Below the pieces are notes generated by a model. It made no database searches. It had not been told where the DNA came from and saw only the letters and a program-made list of their open reading frames with translations. The translations under genes were made by a program, and so were the position numbers. Below are positions 51,977 to 60,170 of a DNA stretch of 64,000 nucleotides, in pieces. Where the stretch lies: positions 1-64,000 of the forward strand of contig NZ_BOOR01000057.1 of NCBI RefSeq assembly GCF_016863335.1, written 5' to 3'. The first letter of the stretch is position 1, and every line of letters begins with the position of its first letter. This DNA is from Planotetraspora thailandica. Lineage in GTDB: Bacteria; Actinomycetota; Actinomycetes; Streptosporangiales; Streptosporangiaceae.

Positions 51977-52016
51977 GGACACTAGTGTCCAGTCAACTAG
52001 TAACTTTGGCGCTAGT
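51977..52016. promoter_or_regulatory. PadR-type operator region (palindrome plus CTAGT repeats)
   Basis: GGACACTAGTGTCC is a perfect 14-bp palindrome (51977-51990). CTAGT recurs at 51982, 51997 and 52012, exactly 15 bases apart; TAGTGTCAC lies just upstream at 51968. The array covers the start region of the PadR gene and its divergent hydrolase promoter. Confidence 0.65.
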
Positions 52017-52025
52017 ATCGGGGAC

Positions 52026-52631
52026 ATGACCACTCCTCCGACCGGTTCACCACTCGCCCTGACCGTGCTGGCGCTGTTGCAGTACAAGCCGTTGCACCCC
52101 TACGGCGTCCAGCGGCTGATCAAGCAGTGGGGCAAGGACAAGGTGGTCAACGTGGGCCAGCGAACGAGCCTCTACCGGACGATCGACCGCCTTACCGCAG
52201 CCGGCCTGATCAAGGTGCGAGAGATGGAGCGCGATCAGGCATACCCGGAGAGGACGGTGTATGAGATCACCGATTCGGGACGCGCCGTGGCTCGCGAGTG
52301 GCTGCTGGACATGCTGGCCATGCCCAAGCGGGAGTTCCCCGAGTTCCCGGCGGCGTTGTCCCACCTGCTGATGCTCACCCCTCTGGAGATACGCGACGCC
52401 CTTGAGCGGCGCGCGAGGACGCTCGACGAAGCGTTGGCCACACTGGACACCGAAATGAGCGCTGAGACCGGACACGGTCTCCCCCGCATCGCCATGCTCG
52501 AAGCCGAATATCTGCGCACTGTCACGGCGGCCGAATTGCAGTGGCTTCGCGCGGTGATCGACGATCTGGGTGGCGGCAACCTGAACTGGTCGGCCGCTGA
52601 CCTCTTGGCATTTGCCGAGGGCCCCGAGTGA
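52026..52631 (+). CDS. PadR-family transcriptional regulator
   Basis: A 201-residue regulator. The winged helix occupies about residues 9-90 (LALTVLALLQYKPLHPYGVQ, NVGQRTSLYRTIDRLTAAGL, ERTVYEITDSGRAVAREWL) and a C-terminal helical region (TLDEALATLDTEMSAETGHG) mediates dimerisation. The ATG follows a weak site. Its own promoter contains the palindrome and repeats described above, so autoregulation and repression of the divergent hydrolase are likely. Confidence 0.9.
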   Translation: MTTPPTGSPLALTVLALLQYKPLHPYGVQRLIKQWGKDKVVNVGQRTSLYRTIDRLTAAGLIKVREMERDQAYPERTVYEITDSGRAVAREWLLDMLAMPKREFPEFPAALSHLLMLTPLEIRDALERRARTLDEALATLDTEMSAETGHGLPRIAMLEAEYLRTVTAAELQWLRAVIDDLGGGNLNWSAADLLAFAEGPE

Positions 52632-52650
52632 GTTGTCGCTTCGAGGTGAA

Positions 52651-53160
52651 ATGAGCAGGCCGAAGTTGTACATCGTCACCGGCTTGCCGTACGCCGGCAA
52701 GAGTGTGCTGTCGCGCGAGTTGGTGCGGCGCTTCGGATTCGGCTACGCCTCGGTTGACGACGAAATCACCAGTGGCCGGTACGACGTGACCACGATGAGC
52801 CAACCGGATTGGAACGACGTTTACAGCAGGGCCTACGACAAGCTCGAAAGTCTCCTGCGAGCTGGGCAGACGGTCGTCTTCGACGGCGCAAGCCTGACGC
52901 GGAGTGAACGGCGGAATCTACGCACCATCGCAGAACAGTGCGGCGCCGTACCAGTGCTCGTCTACGTCGACACGTCACCGGAGGAAACGGCCGAGCGGCG
53001 ACTCAAGAACGTGTCCACCCGAGAACGAGCACACCTCAAAGGGGAGACGATGCGTACGGCGCTCGGCATGTTCGAGGAGCCGACAGCAGATGAGCGGCCG
53101 ATCGTCTACAACGCCGGTCTCGACTTGGAGCGATGGGTTGAAGAGAACGTCGAGGCATGA
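52651..53160 (+). CDS. P-loop kinase-like ATPase
   Basis: A 169-residue AAA/zeta-toxin-like P-loop protein: IVTGLPYAGKS (Walker A, Lys17), a Val-Asp-Asp-Glu motif (VDDEITSGRY) and VVFDGASLTRSERRNL (Walker B-like Asp) resembling the AAA_33 family of small-molecule or RNA kinases. It ends in RPIVYNAGLDLERWVEENV. The ATG at 52651 follows GAGGTGAA. It is 19 bases after the PadR gene, in the same direction, and may be cotranscribed. The phosphorylation target is unknown. Confidence 0.8.
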   Translation: MSRPKLYIVTGLPYAGKSVLSRELVRRFGFGYASVDDEITSGRYDVTTMSQPDWNDVYSRAYDKLESLLRAGQTVVFDGASLTRSERRNLRTIAEQCGAVPVLVYVDTSPEETAERRLKNVSTRERAHLKGETMRTALGMFEEPTADERPIVYNAGLDLERWVEENVEA

Positions 53161-53299
53161 ACTGCTGCACCTACCCGTGATCATCCGGCTGGGGCCGCGC
53201 GGCGGGAATTGACCGCGTCACCGATTCCCTTCAGCAGATCGGGCCCTCGGACGTCTTACTGGGTAAAACCTCGGGGCTATTCAGGGAGGCGGCTCAGGC

Positions 53300-53857
53300 G
53301 TGCCGACGACGGACTACCTTCCTTCGCCGTATGGCGACCGGCCGGCGAAAGCCGAATCACCGGCCCTTGCGGCGGAGCAGCTCACGCTGTTGTTCCGCGC
53401 CCATGCCGGATCCCTCGTCCGGGTCGCGGTGCTGCTGACCGGAGACGAGGGACTGGCCGAGGAAGTGGTGCAAGACGCCTTCATGGGACTGCATCGCCGC
53501 TGGCAGCGAGAAGGGCCGCCGGACAGCCCACCGGCGTACCTGCGCACCTCGGTCGTCAACGGATGCCGGTCGGCGCTCCGCCGGCGCAGGCTCGCCTCGC
53601 TGGCCGGGATCGAGCCCCGGATCCAGGAGACCTCGGCAGAGGCCGTGGTCTTGCTCCGGGAGGAGCACGCCGCCGTCTTGACCGCGATCAGCAACCTGAC
53701 GCGGCGGCAACGGGAGGTCCTGGTGCTCCGCTTCTATCTCGATCTCGATGATCCGGAGATCGCTGTCACGCTCGGGGTGAGCCGCAGCACCGTGTCATCC
53801 ACGATCTCTCGTGCCCTCACGGCGCTCGGCGCGCGTTTGGAAGGTGTTCAGCGATGA
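53300..53857 (+). CDS. ECF sigma factor (SigE-like)
   Basis: A 185-residue ECF sigma: region 2 VLLTGDEGLAEEVVQDAFMG, region 4 LTRRQREVLVLRFYLDLDDP and GVSRSTVSSTISRALTAL. The GTG at 53300 follows AGGGAGGCGG. The end overlaps the next gene by four bases (ATGA), the hallmark of a sigma/anti-sigma pair. Confidence 0.9.
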   Translation: MPTTDYLPSPYGDRPAKAESPALAAEQLTLLFRAHAGSLVRVAVLLTGDEGLAEEVVQDAFMGLHRRWQREGPPDSPPAYLRTSVVNGCRSALRRRRLASLAGIEPRIQETSAEAVVLLREEHAAVLTAISNLTRRQREVLVLRFYLDLDDPEIAVTLGVSRSTVSSTISRALTALGARLEGVQR

Positions 53858-54498
53858 CGGAAGATCTCCAGGAGCGGGTTCGGAACGCGTTCCAGGCACG
53901 TACGGCGGTCGTCCCGGACCCTGAACAGCCGGACTGGGCGACGACCCCTCGGCGCCGGGTCAGGAGGAGCCGTTTCGCTCCGCTCATGGCCGCGACCGCT
54001 GTCCTGGTCGTGGCGGCAGGCGTCGCCCTGATCAGCCTCGGCGTCGGCTCCGACGAGATCCGGCCGGCGTCTCCCCGTCCGGCTCCGGTGACCGTGCCAC
54101 CGACTGTGCCGCCGATCGCGCCCTGCGCCCCGGACGTCCCCAGCCGGGTGCTCCCGCAGTGGGCCAGACGCGGTTTCACCGAAGCAGAGCCCCGCATGCC
54201 GTACGTCCTCGGCACCCGCGGCGACATCGCGGCGATTCTCTTCGGCAACCCGCTGGCGGCACCGCCACGACCTGATCTCAGCAACAAGATCCTCTGGGTG
54301 TCACGGGTACCCACCGACGGCAGCCCGCTCGTCGTCGAGGCCCGGCTCGCGGGCTCGCGAACGGTGGTCAGTCGCACCGTCGCCGGCGGCCCAGGCCCTT
54401 CGATCATCGACCTTCCCGACAGTGGCTGCTGGCATCTCACCCTCACGTGGTCAGGGCGCACCGACACCATGGATCTGCGCTACAGCAGGCAGAACTGA
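53854..54498 (+). CDS. Membrane-anchored anti-sigma-like protein
   Basis: A 214-residue protein: a cytoplasmic N-terminus of about 42 residues (LQERVRNAFQARTAVVPDPE), one membrane helix (APLMAATAVLVVAAGVALIS) and an extracytoplasmic Pro-rich linker and domain (with three Cys). It shares no ZAS His-Cys motif, so it is not a classical zinc anti-sigma; the short cytoplasmic segment and 4-base overlap with the sigma gene still suggest that it restrains the ECF factor. Alternatively it is an effector made in step with it. Confidence 0.75.
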   Translation: MTEDLQERVRNAFQARTAVVPDPEQPDWATTPRRRVRRSRFAPLMAATAVLVVAAGVALISLGVGSDEIRPASPRPAPVTVPPTVPPIAPCAPDVPSRVLPQWARRGFTEAEPRMPYVLGTRGDIAAILFGNPLAAPPRPDLSNKILWVSRVPTDGSPLVVEARLAGSRTVVSRTVAGGPGPSIIDLPDSGCWHLTLTWSGRTDTMDLRYSRQN

Positions 54499-54571
54499 TC
54501 GGTGAATCCTGCGGCTACGCGATGCTTTACGGCACGGTGCGCAGATTGGGGAGGGCCCTGTTGGAGCGCGG

Positions 54572-55177
54572 TCACGTTGTGGCCCGGCCCAGGATCGGCC
54601 GTACATCGATGACCCGTATGCCCGCGGCAAGCGCCGCAGCAGCGCCTTCGTCGGTGTCCTCGTAGGCCACGCAGAGCGCCGGGTCGGCCTTCAACCGCTC
54701 AGCTGCGAGCAGGTAGACGTCCGGGGCGGGCTTGCCGTATCGCACGTCGTCCCTGGTGACGACCGCGTCGAACAGCGGACGCAGGCCGGTGGCCTGGAGG
54801 CTCTCCTCGACCGCGCGCCGCGAGCCGCCCGATGCCACCGCCAGCGGCACTCGCCCGTGATGCGCGCGGGCCACGGCCACCACGGGCGCGTTCGGCTCCA
54901 CCGTGCCGACGAGCCGGCTGTAGGCGTCGAGTGCGGCGGCGCGGACGGCGGCGTGGTCGAACTCCCGGTCGGTCTCCTTCGCCAGCTCCATCAGCAGGTC
55001 GTCGGCGGGTAAGCCGGTGCGGGCGCGGTACCACGTCGTGTCGAGCTCGACATCCCACTCCGCCAGAGCGGCACGCCAGGCGCTTTCGTTGGCGGCGGTC
55101 GTATCGATGAGGGTGCCGTCACAATCGAAGATCAGTGCGGCGTACGGCAGGGCGGGGAGGAGCGAAGAGTCGAGCAT
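54572..55177 (-). CDS. HAD phosphatase, beta-phosphoglucomutase-like
   Basis: A 201-residue HAD protein. Motif I is FDCDGTLIDT (Asp18, Asp20), cap loop YRARTGLPADDLL, motif II VASGGSRRAVEE, Lys of motif III in YGKPAPD and motif IV YEDTDEGAAAA. This is the beta-PGM/YcsE-like branch: phosphatases or phosphomutases for sugar phosphates. An in-frame GTG six bases upstream is an alternative start. It stands alone, convergent with the anti-sigma-like gene. Confidence 0.88.
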   Translation of the reverse strand: MLDSSLLPALPYAALIFDCDGTLIDTTAANESAWRAALAEWDVELDTTWYRARTGLPADDLLMELAKETDREFDHAAVRAAALDAYSRLVGTVEPNAPVVAVARAHHGRVPLAVASGGSRRAVEESLQATGLRPLFDAVVTRDDVRYGKPAPDVYLLAAERLKADPALCVAYEDTDEGAAAALAAGIRVIDVRPILGRATT

Positions 55178-55271
55178 GAGCACCTGACTGTGGGAAAGGG
55201 TCGCCGCTCCACCCTAACCAGGGGGCCCTCGAAGACCCGTGGCCGTGCCTGCCCCGGCTACGGCGCACGGG

Positions 55272-55901
55272 TCATGGTCGGAGGGCCAGCACGCGGAAGC
55301 TGATGCCGCGCGTCATCCGGGACACCGACTCGATTTCGAAACCTGCCTGTTCCAGGAACGGCCGGGGATCGCGGGTGAGGTAGTCGGCTTCGAACCGTAC
55401 GGACACCGGTTCCAGCAGCCGCATCCCAGCCCGGATGATCGGGTTGCTCGACGGCCCATGCTCGGCCAGCACGAACCGCCCGCCCGGCTTGAGCACGCGG
55501 TAGGCCTCGCGCGCCGCGGCCGCCGGGTCGGGGATGGTGCACATCGTGAACGTGGACAATACGGTGTCCGCGATGCCGTCGGGCAGGTCCAGGCGCTGCA
55601 CATCGCCCTGCCGCAGTTCCACCCGCTCACCGAGGGCGGCCCGCGCCACCCGCCGCCGCGCCAGTTCCAGCATGCGCCCGGACAGCTCGATCCCGACCAC
55701 CGTGGTGTCGGCGCCGTACAGCGGCAGGTTGAGCCCGGTGCCGACCGCGATCTCCACGACGTGGCCGCGCGCCTGGCCGACGGCCCACTCCCGGCTTCCC
55801 GGAAAGAGGCGTCGCTCCCAGGCCAGCATTTGAGGGTCGTACCGATCCGCGAGCCGGTCGAACACCCGGCGCACGTCCGCATCCGTGGTCGTCCGCATCA
55901 T
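55272..55901 (-). CDS. Class I SAM-dependent methyltransferase
   Basis: A 209-residue methyltransferase. Motif I HVVEIAVGTGLNLPLYG, the acidic end of strand 2 (VVGIELSGRM), motif post-I QGDVQRLDLPD and STFTMCTIPDP are in the usual order, ending with EHGPSS. The substrate-binding lid resembles phospholipid/PE or ubiquinone-type methyltransferases. The start is ATG at 55901, following GAAAGG; a longer in-frame start at 55988 lacks a ribosome site. Substrate not inferable. Confidence 0.87.
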   Translation of the reverse strand: MMRTTTDADVRRVFDRLADRYDPQMLAWERRLFPGSREWAVGQARGHVVEIAVGTGLNLPLYGADTTVVGIELSGRMLELARRRVARAALGERVELRQGDVQRLDLPDGIADTVLSTFTMCTIPDPAAAAREAYRVLKPGGRFVLAEHGPSSNPIIRAGMRLLEPVSVRFEADYLTRDPRPFLEQAGFEIESVSRMTRGISFRVLALRP

Positions 55902-56020
55902 GCGACCTTTCGAGAACGGGAAGTTCGCAGATCGTTTCACGACATGAGCCGCCGGAACATCCCTTGTTGGCACGACGGCCTTGCTCAAACACGCACCGGG
56001 CGGTGAGCAAAGGATTTGGG

Positions 56021-57148
56021 TCAGTGCTTGAGACAGAGCGCGGCATCGAATACGGCGTACAGGTCACTCCGTCTGGCGGGGGTGTCCGCCGAACCCGTGA
56101 CGTAGACGGTCGCCTGCCTGCCCTTGCGGTCGGTTCCGCTCACCGTGGACACGCCGGGAAGGTCGCCGTCGTGGAACCACGCGGAGCCGCCGCAGCTCAA
56201 CGGCTCTCTGGCGACACCGAGCCCGTACTCGTCGCCGACGGCCCCGCTCGGCACCATCCCGGCGATCATGGTGTGCACCGTCTTCGCGGGCAGCAGCCGT
56301 CCCTCGAACACCCCCCGCCAGAACCGGTTCAGGTCGGCTGGAGTGGAGATCAGCCCGCCGCTGGGACCGAACTCGTGGCCGGGCAGTTCGGTCACGTCGA
56401 TGACGCCGGCGTCCGGAGTCAGCGGGTGGACGCCGTACGTGTGGGCGTGCGGGCCGCGGATGCCGAGTTCGCCGGGCTCCGGCCAGTAGGTGTCCTTCAT
56501 GCCCAGCGAATCGAAGATCTGCTCCCTGGTGACCGCCTGGTAGTCGCGGCCCGTCACCTTCTCCACGATCATGCCGGCGACCAGGTAGTTGGTGTTGGAG
56601 TAGGACCACCGCTCGCCCGGCTCACCGGTCGGCTTACGGGACAACGCCAGCTTGAGGTAGTCCTGCGGTCCCTTCGACCAGTCCACGATGTCGGCGAACT
56701 CAGGCAGGCCGCTGGTCTGCAGGAGGAGCTGCCTGACCGTGATGTCCCTGCCGTCGATCGCGGCCCCCTCCCCGGTGCCGCGCAGCACTCCAGGAAGGTA
56801 GCGCTCGACGGGCTTGTCCAGGTCGATGCCGAGTTTCAGCACTGTGACCGCGATGAACGGCTTGCTGACGCTGGCGATCCGGAACCGGGCGTCCGGGCCG
56901 ACCATGCGGCGGCCCGTGCCCAGTTCGGCGGTGCCGGAGGTGACGGTGACAGTACGGCCGCGCTGATCGGTCACGTGCACGATCGCGCCCGGCAGCCCGT
57001 CGATCCGGGTCAACCGGTCCAGCCGCTGCTGGAGGTCCTGGCTCTGCCGGTTTCGGCTCTGCTCGGAGACCGCCAGCGCCGGGCCTGCGGTGCCGGCGAT
57101 CAGGAGTGCGGTGATGAGGCCGAGGGAGAGGAGACGCTTGCCGTGCAT
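56021..57148 (-). CDS. Exported serine hydrolase, D-Ala-D-Ala carboxypeptidase-like
   Basis: A 375-residue protein with signal peptide (cleavage after ALA, about residue 26). Catalytic set: SVSK (Ser93-Lys96), YSN (183-185) and a final HDGDLPG (His-x-Gly), all canonical. The layout matches Streptomyces R61-type DD-peptidases and class C-like hydrolases, so a peptidoglycan role is likely. It differs from the serine hydrolase at 35522, which has YSQ and no signal. The ATG has no strong ribosome site. Confidence 0.9.
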   Translation of the reverse strand: MHGKRLLSLGLITALLIAGTAGPALAVSEQSRNRQSQDLQQRLDRLTRIDGLPGAIVHVTDQRGRTVTVTSGTAELGTGRRMVGPDARFRIASVSKPFIAVTVLKLGIDLDKPVERYLPGVLRGTGEGAAIDGRDITVRQLLLQTSGLPEFADIVDWSKGPQDYLKLALSRKPTGEPGERWSYSNTNYLVAGMIVEKVTGRDYQAVTREQIFDSLGMKDTYWPEPGELGIRGPHAHTYGVHPLTPDAGVIDVTELPGHEFGPSGGLISTPADLNRFWRGVFEGRLLPAKTVHTMIAGMVPSGAVGDEYGLGVAREPLSCGGSAWFHDGDLPGVSTVSGTDRKGRQATVYVTGSADTPARRSDLYAVFDAALCLKH

Positions 57149-57347
57149 GGGAGGCCGCCTTCATGCCGGGGGATTCGGATGATCCCGATTCTGTTCAGCC
57201 GGGCCTCGCCGGGCAGTCACGCGCACACCCGTCTCTGAGTAGGGCGTCCCCTACTTCACGGGGTGACCGTTTCCGCAGCCCTGCCGTACGGCCGCGCGAA
57301 TCCCTCTCCGCTCGGGTAGCGTCCTGGACGTTCATGGAAGGGACGCC

Positions 57348-57620
57348 ATGTCGACCACGTCTTCGATCAATGGGGAGGTCCGTGCGTCGGACTGGCGCTC
57401 CTGCGCAACACCGCCAAGATCGCTCTCCCGTGGGAGTTGGGGCACACAGTGGCGTACGGCTTCGCCACCGCCCCCGGGAACCCGCCCGTGTCTCTGATGG
57501 TGCTGACGATCATCGTCTACGTCGTCATGTTCGCCTGGCTGGGCGCCCTTTTCCTGCCTTCGACCAGAACGCCCTACGACCTGCTCGGCGGAACCCGGGT
57601 CGTCCCGGGATTCCGCGAGT
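57348..57620 (+). pseudogene. Truncated, frameshifted RDD-family protein gene
   Basis: From an ATG at 57348 preceded by GGAAGGG the frame begins MSTTSSINGE but changes near 57380; in the adjacent frame it reads GLALLRNTAKIALPWELGHT then SLMVLTIIVYVVMFAWLGAL and TRTPYDLLGGTRVV, the last helix and end of RDD membrane proteins. The N-terminal half of an RDD domain is absent. Frame change and truncation make this a pseudogene; its 3' tail runs convergently against the GNAT gene. Confidence 0.6.
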
Positions 57621-57687
57621 GCCGCTTCCGGCTGTCGCGGCCGCTTCGCCGGTCGTCGTCGCGCGGAGCAGAGCTTGACCTTCTCGA

Positions 57688-58221
57688 CTACGCCAAGAGG
57701 CCTGCCGCAGTCGAGAAGGTGAGTTCGTATTCGACCTGCTCGATGGGATTGCCGTCACCGAAGTCGTGACCACGTACCGCACCTGACTCCGTGAAGCCGC
57801 TCTTGGCATAGAAGCTGCGTGAGCGGGGTGTGCCACGCAGCGTCCAAAGGTGTACCTCGTCGACGCCGGCCTCGCGGATCCGGCGCAGGGTGGCGGTCAT
57901 CAGGGCGCTTGCGACACCGGTGCCCCACCCATCCGGATGGCCGTAGAAGCCGAAGATCTCCGCTGACCGTGACCGTGTCGGCGAGGAACCGAAGTAGGAG
58001 AAGGCCAGCGGCCGCCCGTTCAGTACGGCGAGCATGACGCTGTCCTCTCCTCCCTTGGCCAACACGTCGTGCCACTTGGTCCGCCGGTGTTCCACCGCTT
58101 GAGCGAAGAACTCCGGGGCGAAGAAACCGGCGTAGGCCGCCGTCCAGGACGCCGCATGGATCTCGCCCAGCGCATACCCGTCGTCCGCAGAAGCCGTGGA
58201 TACCGTGAAGTTCTTGGTCAC
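57688..58221 (-). CDS. GNAT acetyltransferase
   Basis: A 177-residue Gcn5-related N-acetyltransferase. SAEIFGFYGHPDGWGTGVAS holds the acetyl-CoA pyrophosphate motif (Q/RxxGxG/A variant HPDGWGTGVA) and ends SRSFYAKSGFTESGAVR. The early segment HAASWTAAYAGFF is the acceptor-binding helix found in many resistance or ribosomal-protein acetyltransferases. It may acetylate an antibiotic or a small amine; nothing nearby selects. Confidence 0.87.
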   Translation of the reverse strand: MTKNFTVSTASADDGYALGEIHAASWTAAYAGFFAPEFFAQAVEHRRTKWHDVLAKGGEDSVMLAVLNGRPLAFSYFGSSPTRSRSAEIFGFYGHPDGWGTGVASALMTATLRRIREAGVDEVHLWTLRGTPRSRSFYAKSGFTESGAVRGHDFGDGNPIEQVEYELTFSTAAGLLA

Positions 58222-58337
58222 AACATCACACTAGTCAGCCGGCCATGCAGTCAACCGCTCCGCGCGCGAGGCAGCCCCGTGAGGCCGTGCCTCGGAGGGC
58301 TGCCGCTGGTCCATCGGGGCTACGTTTGTTTCCTGGA

Positions 58338-59399
58338 TCACATCGGAGATTCGTGCGGATTCATCCCGATTTCCGGAGGCGAAGGCAGCGATCGCGGTAG
58401 CCCGAACGATGGGAGCACGCTGTTCTCGAAGCGGGTCATGGCGCAGACCCGGTCACCCCGTAGAGCGAGGACGTACAGGCCGGTCCCGTGCCGGATACCG
58501 GTGGGGGCGCGAAGGTAGGCGCCGAACGCCGGCTGACCGTTGGCCCGCGTCGGCACGAGGTCGTACCTGCGGCCTGAGCCGAACAGGCCGGCGCAGAAAC
58601 GGGCCACAACCTCTAGGCCCTCGTATTCGAGGGGCAGCGGCGGCATGGACATGAAGACGTCGTCGGTCAGCAGGGCCACCAGTGCGTCGATGTCGCCGGA
58701 CTCGTACGCGCTGACGAACTTCGCCACCAGCGCCTCCTCGGCCGGCGAGCCGGCGGCGGGAGGCGGTTCGAGGGCGGTGGCCTGGGGTCGTCGGCCCTGC
58801 AGGCCGGCGCGCGCCCGCTTGAGGGCGCTCTTGACCGATTCGACGGTCGTGTCCAGCATGTCGGCCACCTCGTCGGCGTGGAATCCGAGGACGTCGCGCA
58901 AGACGAGTACGGCGAGCTGGCGAGGCGGCAGGACCTGAAGCGCGGTCACGAAGGCCAAAGAGATGGACTCTGTCTGTTCGTAGCGGGCCTCCGGGCCGAG
59001 CGGCACATTGATCGCATCTTCGAGGAGGATGTCGGGATACGGCTCGAGCCAGACGACCTCGCCGAGCCGGGTCGGCTCGGGCGGTTCTACCCCGGGGATG
59101 TCCCACTCCTTGGGCGGGCGCCGGCTGGCCGAGCGGAGCGCATCGAGGCATCGGTTGGTGGCGATCCGGTAGAGCCAGGTGCGTAGCGAGGCACGACCGT
59201 CGAACCCTGCCAGACCCCGCCAGGCGGCCAGCAAGACCTCCTGAAGGACATCCTCCGCATCCTGCAACGATCCGAGCATCCGATAGCAGTGCACCTGCAA
59301 CTCGCGACGGTGCGGCTCGGTCAGCGCCCGGAACGCCTCGCCGTCCCCGGCCCGCGCCCTGCTGATCAGGTCGGCTCTCGCCAACTCCACTCTGGCCAC
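58338..59399 (-). CDS. ECF sigma factor, SigG type with SnoaL-like tail
   Basis: A 353-residue ECF factor. Region 2 YRMLGSLQDAEDVLQEVLLA, region 4 LQVLPPRQLAVLVLRDVLGF then DTTVESVKSALKRARAGL, and a C-terminal SnoaL-like domain (AKFVSAYESGDIDALVALLT, TRANGQPAFGAYL). The domain set fits the SigG/ECF56 group in which the tail replaces an anti-sigma factor. The GTG at 59399 is four bases after AGGAG; GTG 59390 is an alternative. It is divergent from a RibD/DHFR-like gene 139 bases away, a frequent partnership. Confidence 0.9.
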   Translation of the reverse strand: MARVELARADLISRARAGDGEAFRALTEPHRRELQVHCYRMLGSLQDAEDVLQEVLLAAWRGLAGFDGRASLRTWLYRIATNRCLDALRSASRRPPKEWDIPGVEPPEPTRLGEVVWLEPYPDILLEDAINVPLGPEARYEQTESISLAFVTALQVLPPRQLAVLVLRDVLGFHADEVADMLDTTVESVKSALKRARAGLQGRRPQATALEPPPAAGSPAEEALVAKFVSAYESGDIDALVALLTDDVFMSMPPLPLEYEGLEVVARFCAGLFGSGRRYDLVPTRANGQPAFGAYLRAPTGIRHGTGLYVLALRGDRVCAMTRFENSVLPSFGLPRSLPSPPEIGMNPHESPM

Positions 59400-59537
59400 C
59401 TCTCTCCTGCGCCCTTGTCGCTCTCCCTGTATGGACGCCGGCCGGGGACCGAAAGGGGCGCTCGATGAGCGCCCCTTTTTTGGATGTGGCGTCGTCTGGA
59501 TCAGTGGTAGCCGACAACACCGACAAGGAGCACCACC

Positions 59538-60122
59538 ATGGGAAACATCATCGTCAGCGAGAACGTCTCGCTCGACGGAGTCATCCAGGACCCGACCGGT
59601 GAGGACGGCCTCGGGCGCGGCAGCTGGTTCACGTGCATCGGGGACAAGGATCGTGAGGCGTGGGCCAAGGTCGAGTTGGAGGAGGCCATGGGCGCCGAGG
59701 CGCTGCTGCTGGGGCGACGCAGCTATGCGTACTTCCTTGCACGTGGCTGGGCGTCTCGCAGCGGTGAGTGGGCGGACAGGTTGCGAAGCCTGCCCAAGTA
59801 CGTCGTCACTTCTTCCGCCCTCGAAGGTCCCGGTTGGGGCAACGCGACGGTCTTGAAGGGCGACGTGGTGAAGGAAGTCGCGAAGCTGAAGCGACAGGTG
59901 GACGGGGACATCGTCGTCTACGGCAGCGGCCGCCTCGTTCACACGCTGACGCAGCACGACCTCGTCGACGAATGGCGGCTGATGACCTACCCGATCGTGG
60001 TCGGGGCAGGCGAGCGGCTCTTCGGCGAGACCAGCGGCGTCAAGCCCATGCGCCTCATCGACACCCACACCGTCGGTGACGGACTCGCCTTCCTGACCTA
60101 CCGGCCCGTCCGAGACGCCTGA
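59538..60122 (+). CDS. RibD C-terminal/DHFR-fold reductase
   Basis: A 194-residue dihydrofolate-reductase-fold protein: IIVSENVSLDGVIQDP at the start, LLLGRRSYAYFLARGW, KYVVTSSALEGPGWGNAT and GDIVVYGSGRLVHTLTQHDL, ending GDGLAFLTYRP. Such proteins sit beside SigG/SigJ-type factors and are often induced by them. The enzyme probably reduces a small carbonyl or pterin-like substrate. The ATG follows AAGGAG. Its stop codon coincides with the first base of a MITE-like repeat. Confidence 0.85.
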   Translation: MGNIIVSENVSLDGVIQDPTGEDGLGRGSWFTCIGDKDREAWAKVELEEAMGAEALLLGRRSYAYFLARGWASRSGEWADRLRSLPKYVVTSSALEGPGWGNATVLKGDVVKEVAKLKRQVDGDIVVYGSGRLVHTLTQHDLVDEWRLMTYPIVVGAGERLFGETSGVKPMRLIDTHTVGDGLAFLTYRPVRDA

Positions 60123-60170
60123 GAGCTGTCTCTTGGATCTTCTGACTAACCGAGTCTGCTGGCAGCCCTA

